Origin: Gryganskiella cystojenkinii
Taxonomy: Eukaryota; Mortierellomycota; Mortierellomycetes; Mortierellales; Mortierellaceae
Reading direction: 5' to 3'
DNA length: 22,734 bases
Assembly (NCBI GenBank): GCA_015852425.1
Contig: JAAAIG010000645.1
Location: 1 to 22,734 of the forward strand
This document shows, piece by piece, positions 10,640 to 19,545 of the stretch. Both the position numbers and the translations under genes were made by a program. How positions within the stretch are numbered: position 1 is the stretch's first letter; every line of letters starts with the position of its first letter. The notes below the pieces were generated by a model that was given only the letters and a program-made list of their open reading frames with translations, did no database searches and was not told the DNA's origin.

Positions 10640-10665
10640 TTTTTTTTTTTTTTTTTTTTTTTTTT
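10640..10665. repeat. T26 homopolymer (A26 on the minus strand)
   Basis: Twenty-six T on the plus strand, 83 nt past the Crinkler stop in that gene's direction, where it reads as a poly(A) run. Confidence 0.9.
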
Positions 10666-10748
10666 GCGTGGACTCGGAGCGCACCGCCGAAAGAAAAAAA
10701 AAGGTTTTTGTGAACCGTATTTTTGTACTATTGGGGAATTTCGGTATC

Positions 10749-13700
10749 TTACACCTTTGTCCTCTTGGGACTTTCCCCTTCCAGTTCATTCTTTGCAACT
10801 CGCTTCGTCGTTTTCTTCGAGAGAGATCGAATCGAGTCCAAGAATTCGACATGATGCTCTGGAAAGATTTCTGCAAAGTTTTGGTCATCGACTTTGATCA
10901 CTACCTGTTCCATGCCACTGATGACATCGTCGTTTTGTTGCTGTTGCAAATGAGAACCTCGGATCGCAAGGGTTCTAAGATCAAGATCCGGTCGGGGAGG
11001 CATCATAGTTATCAGATTGGAAGGGTACTCAAGGATCATGCTGATACAGACCTTGGCGGGACAATACAGGTAGAACTCGTTTGTGTCCTCCTCCTCCTCC
11101 TCCTCCTCCTCCTCCTCCTGCACGGCATTGGTTTCTTGATCAGAAACAGAGTTCGAACTACTGTCGGGAATACCTTCCTCGACCATGATCTGGCGCAACT
11201 TGAGTTGCAAGAACACAGGAACAAGGCTCTCCTTCACTCGAATGTAAAAGACCATATCGGGGCCGGACGGCTTGGCTTCGGGGAAGAAAAACGCTGGGAC
11301 AGGTTGACCCTGTCGCACAGAATTGTTGTTGGCGTGTGCATTCATGAATTCCTTTATCGACATGTGCTCGCAAGAAGTCCCTCCTTCAAGTTCATTCTCG
11401 TTGTTTAGACCGACAATCTCGGCATGACCCTCGAGTTTCGTAGACATGGACGATATCGACGGAGCGTGCGGCCAGTCCGAGAGTGCGTGTGATCGAAAAG
11501 TCTCAGCCAGGACAGACATCATCATGAGCTGCCATGCGGACCCGCATTCGCCGGTCTCGCCGTGCTCTTCGTCGGCAAGCTTCACCCATTCTTGAACAAC
11601 ATTGTTGAAGTGTGCATTCCCCTGCGAGAAATAGGCAATGGCGATCTTCAGAATAAGGGGCTCGTTAATCACGGTGACGGTCTTGCCCGCAAGGGTCTTG
11701 ATGATGCGACCAAGACTTTTCTCCATGAGCTCTGGTACAGCGCCGACCAAGAAGAGGCGATCAACTCCAAACAGACAATGCTGAACCTTCAGGAGTGCCA
11801 GATGTATCTCCACCACTTCGCGGTCTTGGGATTCCATTGGCCAACCGAAATTGCGCTGAATACATTTGATAGACGCTTTAATCTTTATCGATTCGAAATA
11901 GCACAACACATCCTGCCAAGTAGCCACATTATTATCGCTAAGGATGCGTGAGATCACATTGATAATGGGACCCATCCGACCAGCGAATCGCTCCAGGATC
12001 ATCTCGATGGCCTCCGACGGCAGAGCCTCGTCCAGCGCTTGTTTTGACTCTTTGTTTGGCAACAAATCCCTAAGGCGAGAGACATATGCTTTGATCGACA
12101 CTTGGTCTGTAAATCGCGGAAAGTCAAGAGATGCAAAGTCGTCAAGCTCTTGTCGCTTATGAGGCGTTCCAAAGCCCTGGACCCAGTCCAGACTATTGAT
12201 GCAACGTTTGGTCCCGGCCGTGATCACCGTGAGCTCCGTCTTGTCCGCGATATTTTGGAGTCCGCGCACGACAGGCGCGATCGGAGGTCGGTTCGATTTG
12301 TCTGGCGTTATGGATTCAAAATGTTCGCCCAAAAAGCCGAAGAGTTGAGCCTCATCAAGAACGACCAATAGCTGGGCGTCTCTCGGAAACCGTGAAAGTC
12401 CCCCAAATTCGACGAGAAGGTTCCGGGTCGCTCGATATTCCTCTTGAACGAGGATCAAGAGGTCCTTTTCGGTCACAGTTGTCGTCGCCCAGATATCAAT
12501 TAGACGTGAGAATTTTGCAAACAACGCGCGGAAGACGTCCTGCCCAAAGACATAAGGGCAAACTTGTAGCAGTGTCCACCGAGCACAGGTAAATGTCTGG
12601 CTGCTTTCGGGGACTCTCAAACAGTAGGCGAGGACCAAGAGTCGACACAGAAAAATCATGTAGGTCATCTTTCGCGCAGCACTGTTGTTTTGAAACTTTT
12701 GCTTTGAGAAACCTAGACTGTTGGCGACCACGGTTTTGAGAAGTGTCATGTCTGTAGAGCCGAGATCGCCTTCGTCGCAGTTCAAGTAGAAGCCCCAGCG
12801 CTGAGAGAGGAGCTCAACAAGGCCCCGGGTTTTCCCGCTCCCTCTGACATCCAAAAGAGGTAGGATCTGCTTGTTTGTCTTTTCGAGGAGCTTCTGGATG
12901 GTATCCGAGGAGCGTTGTGGCTTTGGTAGCGACGACGACGATGATGATGGTGATGCATCGTTCTTGGAGGGGTCTGGCAGATCAAGGAAGAGGAGGTTTG
13001 GCGTGGGTGGGCGACATTCGTCGAGGAGGAGCCCGGCTCTTGGTAACCCTGGGACGTTGCTGGTTGTGAGTGGTAACTGCTCGTGTCCTTGTACGAAACG
13101 ATTCAGAAATACGGCAGTCGTTGATCCAGGTGCGAATATGCTGTCTGTGATCTTAGTGATCGCCGCCTTGAGGTCTGATACAATAAAAATACAGATTAGC
13201 AACAAGGAACAAGGGGAAACATATACATATTCATGAAAACGTGGTTGGCCACATAATGTAGTTACCAGAACGCGCTTTAGAACTTGGAGCGGCTTCGTCC
13301 GATGAACAAAGACGTTTCAACAGAGTGCCTACATGAAGGAAAGAGAGAATTGTACAAGTAGCTGTTAGTCATCGTGAACTCGCATCAGGCTTCAAGAGCT
13401 AGCCAACTTGTTATTGTTATTGTTATTGATATTTGTACCTTTAGGTGGACGATAGCCGATCTTACGATGGGCTACGAGAGATACGAACAGAATGTTAGAT
13501 TGATGTTGTAAAGTAAAAATTTGTGTAGTGAAAAAGCGATTTCCTGTTAATTACCAGGCCGATCGATGATGAAGTAAATCGCTTGGTCACTGGGGTTCAA
13601 ATCAAGGATCAAGGAGAGCTTGGTATCTGTATTGGACATCCGTGATATTTCATCATCAGAAATGTTGCGGCGTCTGACTGGGTATTCCAAGGTCGGATCT

Positions 13701-13912
13701 TCGAAAGGAATATCGACGTGCCAGAGAACAAGTTCTTGGGCTTCAATGTCACAGAAAAAGTCGTGATCTAGGTTCTCCTTGATGATTTCTTTGAGCTGCC
13801 CAACTGTGTCTGACAGAAAAATATCGACGCTGAATGCTTTGGATCGCGGCTCGCCCTCTACTACGCAGAAAATCTTTTTTTGAGCGACAAGGCCGGCGTT
13901 GGTCTCGGCCAT
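10749..13912 (-). CDS. Crinkler-type effector: ubiquitin-like header, P-loop ATPase, PD-QxK nuclease-like C-terminus (four exons, 959 aa)
   Basis: Exons in gene order are 13555-13912, 13439-13471, 13266-13328 and 10749-13174; all three introns are phase 1 (83, 110 and 91 nt). Residues 1-119 match the Crinkler N-terminal header: a KIFCVVEGE strand near 13, a charged helix, LVLWHVDIP near 61, and the closing strand AIYFIIDRP. The oomycete LFLAK motif itself is absent. The core is a P-loop NTPase. Walker A is RGSGKT at 262-267, but the usual first Gly is Asp260; Walker B is LLVVLDEAQ at 420-428, followed by a sensor-like LTVITAGT strand. Near the C-terminus, P790-D791 and Q808-x-K810 fit a restriction-endonuclease-fold site (PD-QxK). 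A run of ten Glu spans 838-847, and a basic KKTTKR ... SPKRTKV tail suggests nuclear import. In this family the parts are read as delivery/processing header, regulatory ATPase and DNA-cleaving or toxic end. Host target and activity are unknown. The start has a CACCATGG context. Confidence 0.85.
11088..11117 (-). repeat. Trinucleotide repeat encoding ten glutamates
   Basis: Ten GAG codons on the minus strand lie inside the Crinkler coding region, about 28 residues after the PD-QxK lysine. Pure codon repetition suggests a length-variable microsatellite. Confidence 0.95.
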
Positions 13913-14121
13913 GGTGGAAAAGTGATTATGATTTGTTGTTTGCTATCGATAGGGCAAATGAATGGAAACAAGTGAACAATTGGAAGAACAAGAGTTGGCT
14001 GTGTGGATGCAAAAACAAATGGAATGGAAAGAAGAAGGAGAATGGGGATGGCGAAATGGATGGATGGAGGCGTGAAAATGGCGGCAAAAAGGGAGCATTT
14101 TTGACGTTTGTGTGATATCAC

Positions 14122-14127
14122 TTTATT
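14122..14127 (-). terminator. AATAAA polyadenylation signal of the F-box gene
   Basis: Minus-strand AATAAA about 37 nt after the stop of the F-box gene, with a second A/T-rich AATAAA-like stretch immediately after the stop. Confidence 0.6.
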
Positions 14128-14163
14128 GCTCCAGAATGAATTTTGGTGGCAATTTTTATTTTT

Positions 14164-16287
14164 TTATTCCGCCGTCACCTCGAGCGTGTCCAGGAACCGA
14201 AATCGGGCTCTCAGAGCCTTGCACCAGGTCTCTACATTTCCGTCAAGAGCCACTCTGGCTTGAACAACGACCAGCCTTGTCAAAAGTGGTCGCTCACTCG
14301 AAAAAGACGAATTTGGATCTCTCTCAAAGATCAACAGGTCATTGATCGGTTGCAGGATTTCAAGATTCTCGAGCAAAGGCATCCCTCGAAGAATCTGAGC
14401 CATCCAAATCTTTGGTGAGGGCTCCTGCAGGAAACGACGTTCATTCGCCTGTTGTACGGGGTAATCTCGACAGGACCCCAGCTTTAAGACCCTCAGGGTC
14501 CTCGTCCACGGAAGCAACTCGAACAGTAACCCTGGTGTCAAATCGGATGGAGAGAGCAGTGGCGGCGACTCTGGTGAATCATTCGGTAGACAGGGATTGA
14601 CAATACAACGAGTTGTGTCGCCAATGGAATACGCCAGGTCTCCCTTCACCTCCTCCGCCCTATACTTGTCGCATTTTATTGCCGGAATACAATTCCTTGA
14701 CCACTTTTTAATGAGACTGTTCAGGATGACCGCCATCCCATTCATATATCGGATCTCGAGGTCATTTAAGGAACGACAACAGGATAAGCCTAGCAGATAG
14801 CTATCCTTTTCGGTAGCCAGTGTACCGAGAGAGACCCGTTGTAACTCAACTTGGTCTCTTGACAATGCTGGTCCCGCACTTGCCTCACGATCGAACCCAC
14901 CCGTACCGTAATTCAATTCTAGTCGACCGATCAACTGGACTTTTCGATCAAGGACCCAGTACCGCAATAGCCGACAATGGACCCAATCTCGATGACTGAG
15001 TCTTTCAAGGTCCAGAGTTTTTAGGCGAGGAAACGGAAGAAGACAAGGTTCAATCGACGATGGCACATGAACTACTGATTCTGTTGTTGTCGACTGCAAA
15101 ATCGGCCGGAGATTCTGTGTCCTTGCACATGGAAAGACGATCGAGTCCAGTTCCCCAGACCAGAACGAGTAAGCGGACGAGATGGAGAGCGCTTCCACAT
15201 TCGGGAACAGCATCCACAGGGCCTGCGAAACATCCAAGGACGCTGGCAGAGATGTGAGCTTGAGAGACTTGACGTTCGAAACAAGGGCTGTGGAGGTCGG
15301 ATACGTCGAAATCACCGCTGGAGAGGTCATTTTGGCGACAATGGCCTCCACGTTCGACTCGCTCGCAAGACCTTCAATCTCGATCTCAAAGTTTTTATAG
15401 GAAAACAGTTTGAGTGCGCGCAGGGCAAGAATGCAGTTCCGAAGCGAATCCCATTTGACTTTGCCTGGCGAATTCTCCAGTCCGCGCAAGGATATATTAG
15501 TGAAATCCAGAATGATCAGTTTGACCAATGATTTGGCTACGCAACTTTGACTGATTCGGTCCAAGAAGGTGTTGACCTCCAAATATCCCCAAGTGCCTGT
15601 GTCAACAACCAAGATTTCCAGTCGACTCAGGAGCGGACCCTCTAGCGGTAAGAGTTCCATCCAGGTCCGGCGCTGGCACTCGATTTTTTTGGGACGGACA
15701 ACAAAAATGCGATCCCAAAGCCACCTAAGGTAGCCGCCGCTGCTAGAGTCCTCAGTTTCCCTCGATTCCGTATTATTATCGGGTGTCCAGGTCAATCTTG
15801 ATGGCAGTCGAGGTGCCGATGGTAACGGAGTTGTCCACGATGTCTCCCAACTCATTCTATACCGGGACCATGAATACGTGATTTCCTGAATGAAGATATA
15901 TCGGATATGGAGGCATTGGTCCAGAAGAGGACCCAGACAGGACAAGGTGGGTTGTTGTGACGATGAAGACGAAGATGTTGCCGACAAGGAATTTGCTGCT
16001 GTTGGTTCGAATAGTCCCAATGGGCAAAGCAGATGAACGGATTGAACAAGGTGGCTCAGAGTGTTTTTTTGAGCGAGGTGGACTAGCTTTTGATAGCTAT
16101 GCTGAGTCAGATCGTAATCGTTCAGGGTTAAGTAGATAGAGAAATGACTGGAGCAATAATCCAGGAAGGCTCGGGAGACAAGACGAAGGGTTCGGATATG
16201 AGATGGACTGAGGTACACAAAGATAGAGTCGGCAAGCTCTGGGATGGAAAAGACTTTTGTTGTTGGGCTGGCGTTGATGCCGGTCAT
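14164..16287 (-). CDS. F-box protein with leucine-rich C-terminal region (single exon, 707 aa)
   Basis: Residues 12-50 form an F-box: VFSIPELADSIFVYLSP, then LRLVSRAF, the usual proline-led helix with an LR-VSR core that binds Skp1 in SCF ubiquitin ligases. The rest has irregular leucine-rich segments, for example LSRLEILVVD, VKSLKLTSLP, FPRLKTLDLE, LRVLKLGSC and LLENLEIL, so a diverged LRR substrate-binding surface is likely. An acidic/Ser/Gln low-complexity insert lies near residues 100-112. No intron is needed. The start at 16287 is the first ATG after a pyrimidine-rich minus-strand leader (about 16320-16370). The gene ends 251 bp before the Crinkler start and runs in the same direction. 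Such F-box/LRR proteins are a large family in Mortierella-like fungi, so substrate and pathway cannot be given. Confidence 0.8.
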   Translation of the reverse strand: MTGINASPTTKVFSIPELADSIFVYLSPSHIRTLRLVSRAFLDYCSSHFSIYLTLNDYDLTQHSYQKLVHLAQKNTLSHLVQSVHLLCPLGLFEPTAANSLSATSSSSSSQQPTLSCLGPLLDQCLHIRYIFIQEITYSWSRYRMSWETSWTTPLPSAPRLPSRLTWTPDNNTESRETEDSSSGGYLRWLWDRIFVVRPKKIECQRRTWMELLPLEGPLLSRLEILVVDTGTWGYLEVNTFLDRISQSCVAKSLVKLIILDFTNISLRGLENSPGKVKWDSLRNCILALRALKLFSYKNFEIEIEGLASESNVEAIVAKMTSPAVISTYPTSTALVSNVKSLKLTSLPASLDVSQALWMLFPNVEALSISSAYSFWSGELDSIVFPCARTQNLRPILQSTTTESVVHVPSSIEPCLLPFPRLKTLDLERLSHRDWVHCRLLRYWVLDRKVQLIGRLELNYGTGGFDREASAGPALSRDQVELQRVSLGTLATEKDSYLLGLSCCRSLNDLEIRYMNGMAVILNSLIKKWSRNCIPAIKCDKYRAEEVKGDLAYSIGDTTRCIVNPCLPNDSPESPPLLSPSDLTPGLLFELLPWTRTLRVLKLGSCRDYPVQQANERRFLQEPSPKIWMAQILRGMPLLENLEILQPINDLLIFERDPNSSFSSERPLLTRLVVVQARVALDGNVETWCKALRARFRFLDTLEVTAE

Positions 16288-16887
16288 TATTATTGAACCT
16301 TTGATGTGGCAGTGTCAGGGCGGTGAAAGGAAGATAAAGAGTAAAGGGAAGAAAAAGAGATAGGAAATTTGAAAACCACAACTGTGCCATTGCAGCGCGG
16401 CCTCTGTTCTTGTTGTATCTGATTCGATTGTCACGACGCTCGACCTTTCATTGCTGCGGCAGACTGAAATATTTGGCACTTTGGTTCACACTCCCAAAAA
16501 TGCGCACAAATCCCCTTGCAACTTTGAAATCTTGGGTATCCAATATTTGATTTTGGGGAGCAAACGAGCTCACACGACCCTTTGGGATCGTGGCAATCGA
16601 AGGAGCTCCTTTACTCAAATGGTGATTTTCGGGATTCACAAATCCATTCTGGCATCCCACCTCTTTCATTTTGCCGCGAGAGCTATCTCGCTCGAACCGT
16701 ATAACTTTGAACTGTTCCAGGCGTAAGAAAAGCATCTCTTTAGTGGTCGCGCTCGGTTCTTGTGAATGCTGATGGTCGCTGGAATCGTCTGATCTACCAA
16801 TACGACTGAAAATTTGTCACTCGACTCATATATTTCGTGATTCATCCATAACCCATGCCAGCAAAAGAAGAGAAAAATGAGCTTGAT
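16288..16887. other. Intergenic region upstream of the F-box gene
   Basis: The first 100 nt are purine-rich on the plus strand and are therefore the pyrimidine-rich leader of the F-box gene. The rest holds no supported gene. An open plus-strand frame of 91 codons (16451-16726) has no recognisable domain, and a 20-nt imperfect palindrome centres at 16582. Confidence 0.55.
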
Positions 16888-16889
16888 TA

Positions 16890-17007
16890 GCCCCACTCTT
16901 TTCTTAAAATTTTGCTTCTGGGTTGATTCTCATCAAAGTGATTCTCGAATAGCGTTGGCCTCGGTGCTGAAGAATCGGTAGGGAAGCAATCGTAAGAAAG
17001 GAGGGGC
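16890..17007 (-). mobile_element. MITE-like element, complete copy in inverted orientation
   Basis: This 118-bp segment begins GCCCC and ends GGGGC and is flanked on both sides by TA (16888-16889 and 17008-17009). Its ends are imperfect inverted repeats of about 26 bp: one side reads GCCCCACTCTTTTCTTA, and the other, reverse-complemented, reads GCCCCTCCTTTCTTA; both continue to GCTTC. It has no coding capacity. Short length, terminal inverted repeats and TA flanks are the hallmarks of non-autonomous Tc1/mariner-type elements, but no transposase is present in the window. Its interior (for example CGATTCTTCAGCACCGAGGC in reverse complement) recurs in the direct copies at 17704-18221. Confidence 0.7.
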
Positions 17008-17410
17008 TATTTTTCTGCCAAAAAGTGATTCTCCACCAGCCACTAGACCTCTTCCTTTCTAAAGAGTTTTGACTTGACTGATTCTGCCAGAAGTGATTCT
17101 GGGCCCTGATTGGCTCTGCCATTTTTGAGAGCCCAGAATCAAAATCACACTTGCTCTAAAAAGTGATTCTCTTTTTCTGTTTTTTTTGGCAAGAACAGAG
17201 CTTTTCCCATACCTCTCATTTTTCTCCAATTCACCATATCCTCCTCTCAAGACCCCCCCTCTCAATCACACAAGTGCGATAAAAAGCGCCCAAGAGGATC
17301 TTTGCTTTATTGGACTACGGGTTACGATAACAGGGTATGTGTGTTCTCATGGGGAGAGGTGAAGGAGTGAAGGGGAGAGCTGGGTTGGAGAATTAGAAAG
17401 AAGCACCCAT

Positions 17411-17768
17411 AAAACGCGCTCAGTGATTGTGTCCACTGCGTGTCAAGTCTATGCTACACCTTTAAGAGCCTTTTTGATTCTGATTCTCTGTTGCCTCTTT
17501 TCCAAAACTGATTCTGTCCAATAACAGTCGAGAATCACTTTGGCGAGAATCAGCCAAGAATCAAAAATTTAGGAAAGGAAAGACCCCCCAAAACGCGCTC
17601 AGTGATTGCGGCGCCCAGTGCCTGATTGGTGTCATGTCTATCTTACCCTTAAGAATAAGCCTTTTGATTCTGATTCTCCATTTCTGAACCCGAATCTGGA
17701 CGAGCCAATTACAGTCGAGAATCACTTTTGGTGAGAATCAGTCAACCCTGCAGCAGAAGCAAAAATTT
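17411..17768. repeat. Tandem duplication with a period of about 179 bp
   Basis: The word AAAACGCGCTCAGTGATTG occurs at 17411 and again at 17590. Each is followed in the same order by a TGTCTA-like segment, TTTTGATTCTGATTCTC, a CCAATNACAGTCGAGAATCACTTT segment and GAGAATCAG. The second copy ends in the right end of the MITE-like family. Confidence 0.75.
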
Positions 17769-18221
17769 AAGGGGCTACTTTTCAGGGTCCAAAAAGTAGA
17801 TTCTCGAGTTACTACATCAGCCAATGGGATTCGGGTATCACTTTGACGAGAATCATCCCAGAAACAAAATTTTAAGAACAGCAGCAGAGCGGGGCTAATG
17901 ATGCTTCTCAACCGATTCTTCAGCACCGAGGCCAATGGTATTTCGAGAATCACTTTGATGAGAATCGTCCCAGAAGCAAAAAATTTTAAGAACAGCAGAG
18001 CGGGGCTAATGTTGTTTCTCAGCCGATTCTTCAGCACCGAGACCAATCGTATTCGAAAATCACTTTGGCGAGAGTCAACCCAGCAGCTGCAGAAGCAAAA
18101 TTTTAAGAAAGGAGCGGGGCTAATGTTGCTTCTCAATCGATCCTTGAGCACCGAGGGCAATGGGTATTCGAGAATCACTTTGATGAAATTCAACCCAGCA
18201 GAAGCAAGGAAAGAGCGGGGC
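17704..18221 (+). repeat. Tandem series of five truncated MITE-like copies, period about 101-120 bp
   Basis: The right-end signature GGGGC followed by TA ends at 17775, 17895, 18006, 18120 and 18221, giving spacings of 120, 111, 114 and 101. Units share, in order, a TTGCTTCTC-like start, CCGATTCTTCAGCACCGAG, CCAAT, CGAGAATCACTTTGATGAG, CAACCCAG, AGAAGCAAAATTTTAAG and GAGCGGGGC. Compared with the complete inverted copy at 16890-17007 they lack the outer 15 or so bases of the left terminal repeat, so each new unit begins right after the TA of the previous one. Divergence between units is visible, so the array is not recent. Confidence 0.75.
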
Positions 18222-18460
18222 TATTTTTTATTTTCCGTGCGTTTGCAGTTTGACGACGGGCTTAGGAAGATTCTCATGAAACTTTAAAATCAGCCCTCGA
18301 AAAAATGAACTTGCGGAGATCATGCACTTCGATCGTATGCAATACAGTAGCACGGGGGCGACATTATTATAGTGTGATCGAGACAAGAAAGCTTATTTGA
18401 AGGGGGTTTCTTCACTTCCCGTTCTTGTGGGCGGCGCCGAAGGTCAGTGGTGAATGCAGT

Positions 18461-18940
18461 TGAGGCCGAAGAAATTGCCGTTAGGCCGGTCCGGGCTGTT
18501 GAATGTTTGTTTCTTTGTGGTAGCGTTCAAAGAACATGAATAGGCTGACCACTTTGCCTGCACTGAGCACGAGGTCAGCAGAGGCGAAAAGGGAGGACAC
18601 CAACCATTTTCGATTAGAACGTAAACCTCCAGATTCTTTAGTACAGTACATGAGAACTACATCTGTCAGGTCGAAGGATAGGGATGAGATGTTATATTGG
18701 TACCTGGAAAGTATATATGAAAATAATCCTTTCGTGTGGAGAAACAAGCTAACAACAACGACAAAGACGCCAAACAAACAAACAAACAAACAAAGCAGCT
18801 AAAGAAATGGCAGGTTTGTGGACCACCATGTGTACGAAGTCAAGGAGACAAGTTTGCGGCTCTTGCGAATCAAGTAATGAGTTGGTGAAGAGCGAGATGA
18901 AATACGAGCTGTTGAACGACCTGTCGTGGGATTGAAATTC
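18461..18940 (+). repeat. Dispersed repeat T, copy 1 (left of the aquaglyceroporin)
   Basis: It aligns by eye with 21125-21580 in the same orientation. Shared blocks in order include GGGCTGTTG, TGTTTGTTTCTTTGTGGTAG, TGACCACTTTGCC, GGGAGGACACCAACCATT, CGATTAGA, GATAGGGATGAGAT, GGTACCTGG, an (AAAC)n run, CCATGTGTACGAAGTCAAGG and GCGAGATGAAA. Copy 1 carries about 35 extra bases before the (AAAC)n run. No coding frame is conserved between copies. Whether it is a solo LTR, another transposon relic or a duplicated gene fragment is not clear. Confidence 0.7.
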
Positions 18941-19537
18941 GACGGCAGAGCCAAAAGAGGTGAAGTTGACGGCAAAACAATTTAGGTCAAACTAAAATCA
19001 AGCGCGGATCGACACCCGGTGTTAACATTACCCGTACGTCAACAAACATATGTAGACTACATCTCTCTCCTCATTTACCTTCACTTAGCAGCGTCCTTCA
19101 TGCTTGGCAACATCATGGCCGACACACACCCCATTCTGTTGTGTAGTTCTGAATCGCTGAGGTTGAATCAACAAAAACAGTCTCCGCTCTCAATAAACCA
19201 CCAGACTCATGTACCTTGGGCTCTGAAGAATCATGAAATCGGTTCTTCATGGTGCTCAGAGTCGAAGGTACAAATGAATGAGCAACTAGAAAATGTGCCA
19301 TTTCCAGGATTCTCATTCGCACTATGGCTTTTTAAATCGTTCCCACGGTCTGCTTCATGGAACATTTTGCCATCCATTGCGGGCGGATGATCGGCCCCCT
19401 CGCCCTTTGTATTTTTAGAATAGCCCGACGCCACCATACAGTGGCCGTAGCCAGTACCAAGACAAGTGTACGTTGCACTGCATTATAGAGGGCAGTCACC
19501 TGGTCCCGGGTTTGGCCCCCATATTGTTTACCCCACT

Positions 19538-19545
19538 CATAAAAA
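19538..19545 (+). promoter_or_regulatory. TATA-like box (CATAAAAA) of the aquaglyceroporin gene
   Basis: It lies 56 nt before the ATG at 19602 and is followed by a C/T-rich leader, which makes 19602 the first ATG of the expected transcript. Confidence 0.45.

Larger units (their letters stand above)
10419..10748. other. Convergent 3' intergenic region between the seven-helix and Crinkler genes
   Basis: No gene is seen. It holds a polyadenylation-like signal for each flanking gene (10471-10476 plus, 10523-10528 minus) and a T26 run. Confidence 0.7.

Noticed and set aside
16451..16726. 91-codon plus-strand open frame, and an imperfect 20-nt palindrome centred near 16582
   Set aside because: No domain recognised and no leader before the ATG; the palindrome has mismatches and no neighbouring gene it could clearly control.
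17704..18221. Regularly spaced repeats that might suggest a CRISPR array
   Set aside because: The units are contiguous and diverged, without unique spacers between identical repeats, and the genome is eukaryotic.
19019..19390. 123-codon open frame upstream of the aquaglyceroporin
   Set aside because: No ATG at its start, no domain, and opposed by open frames on the minus strand.
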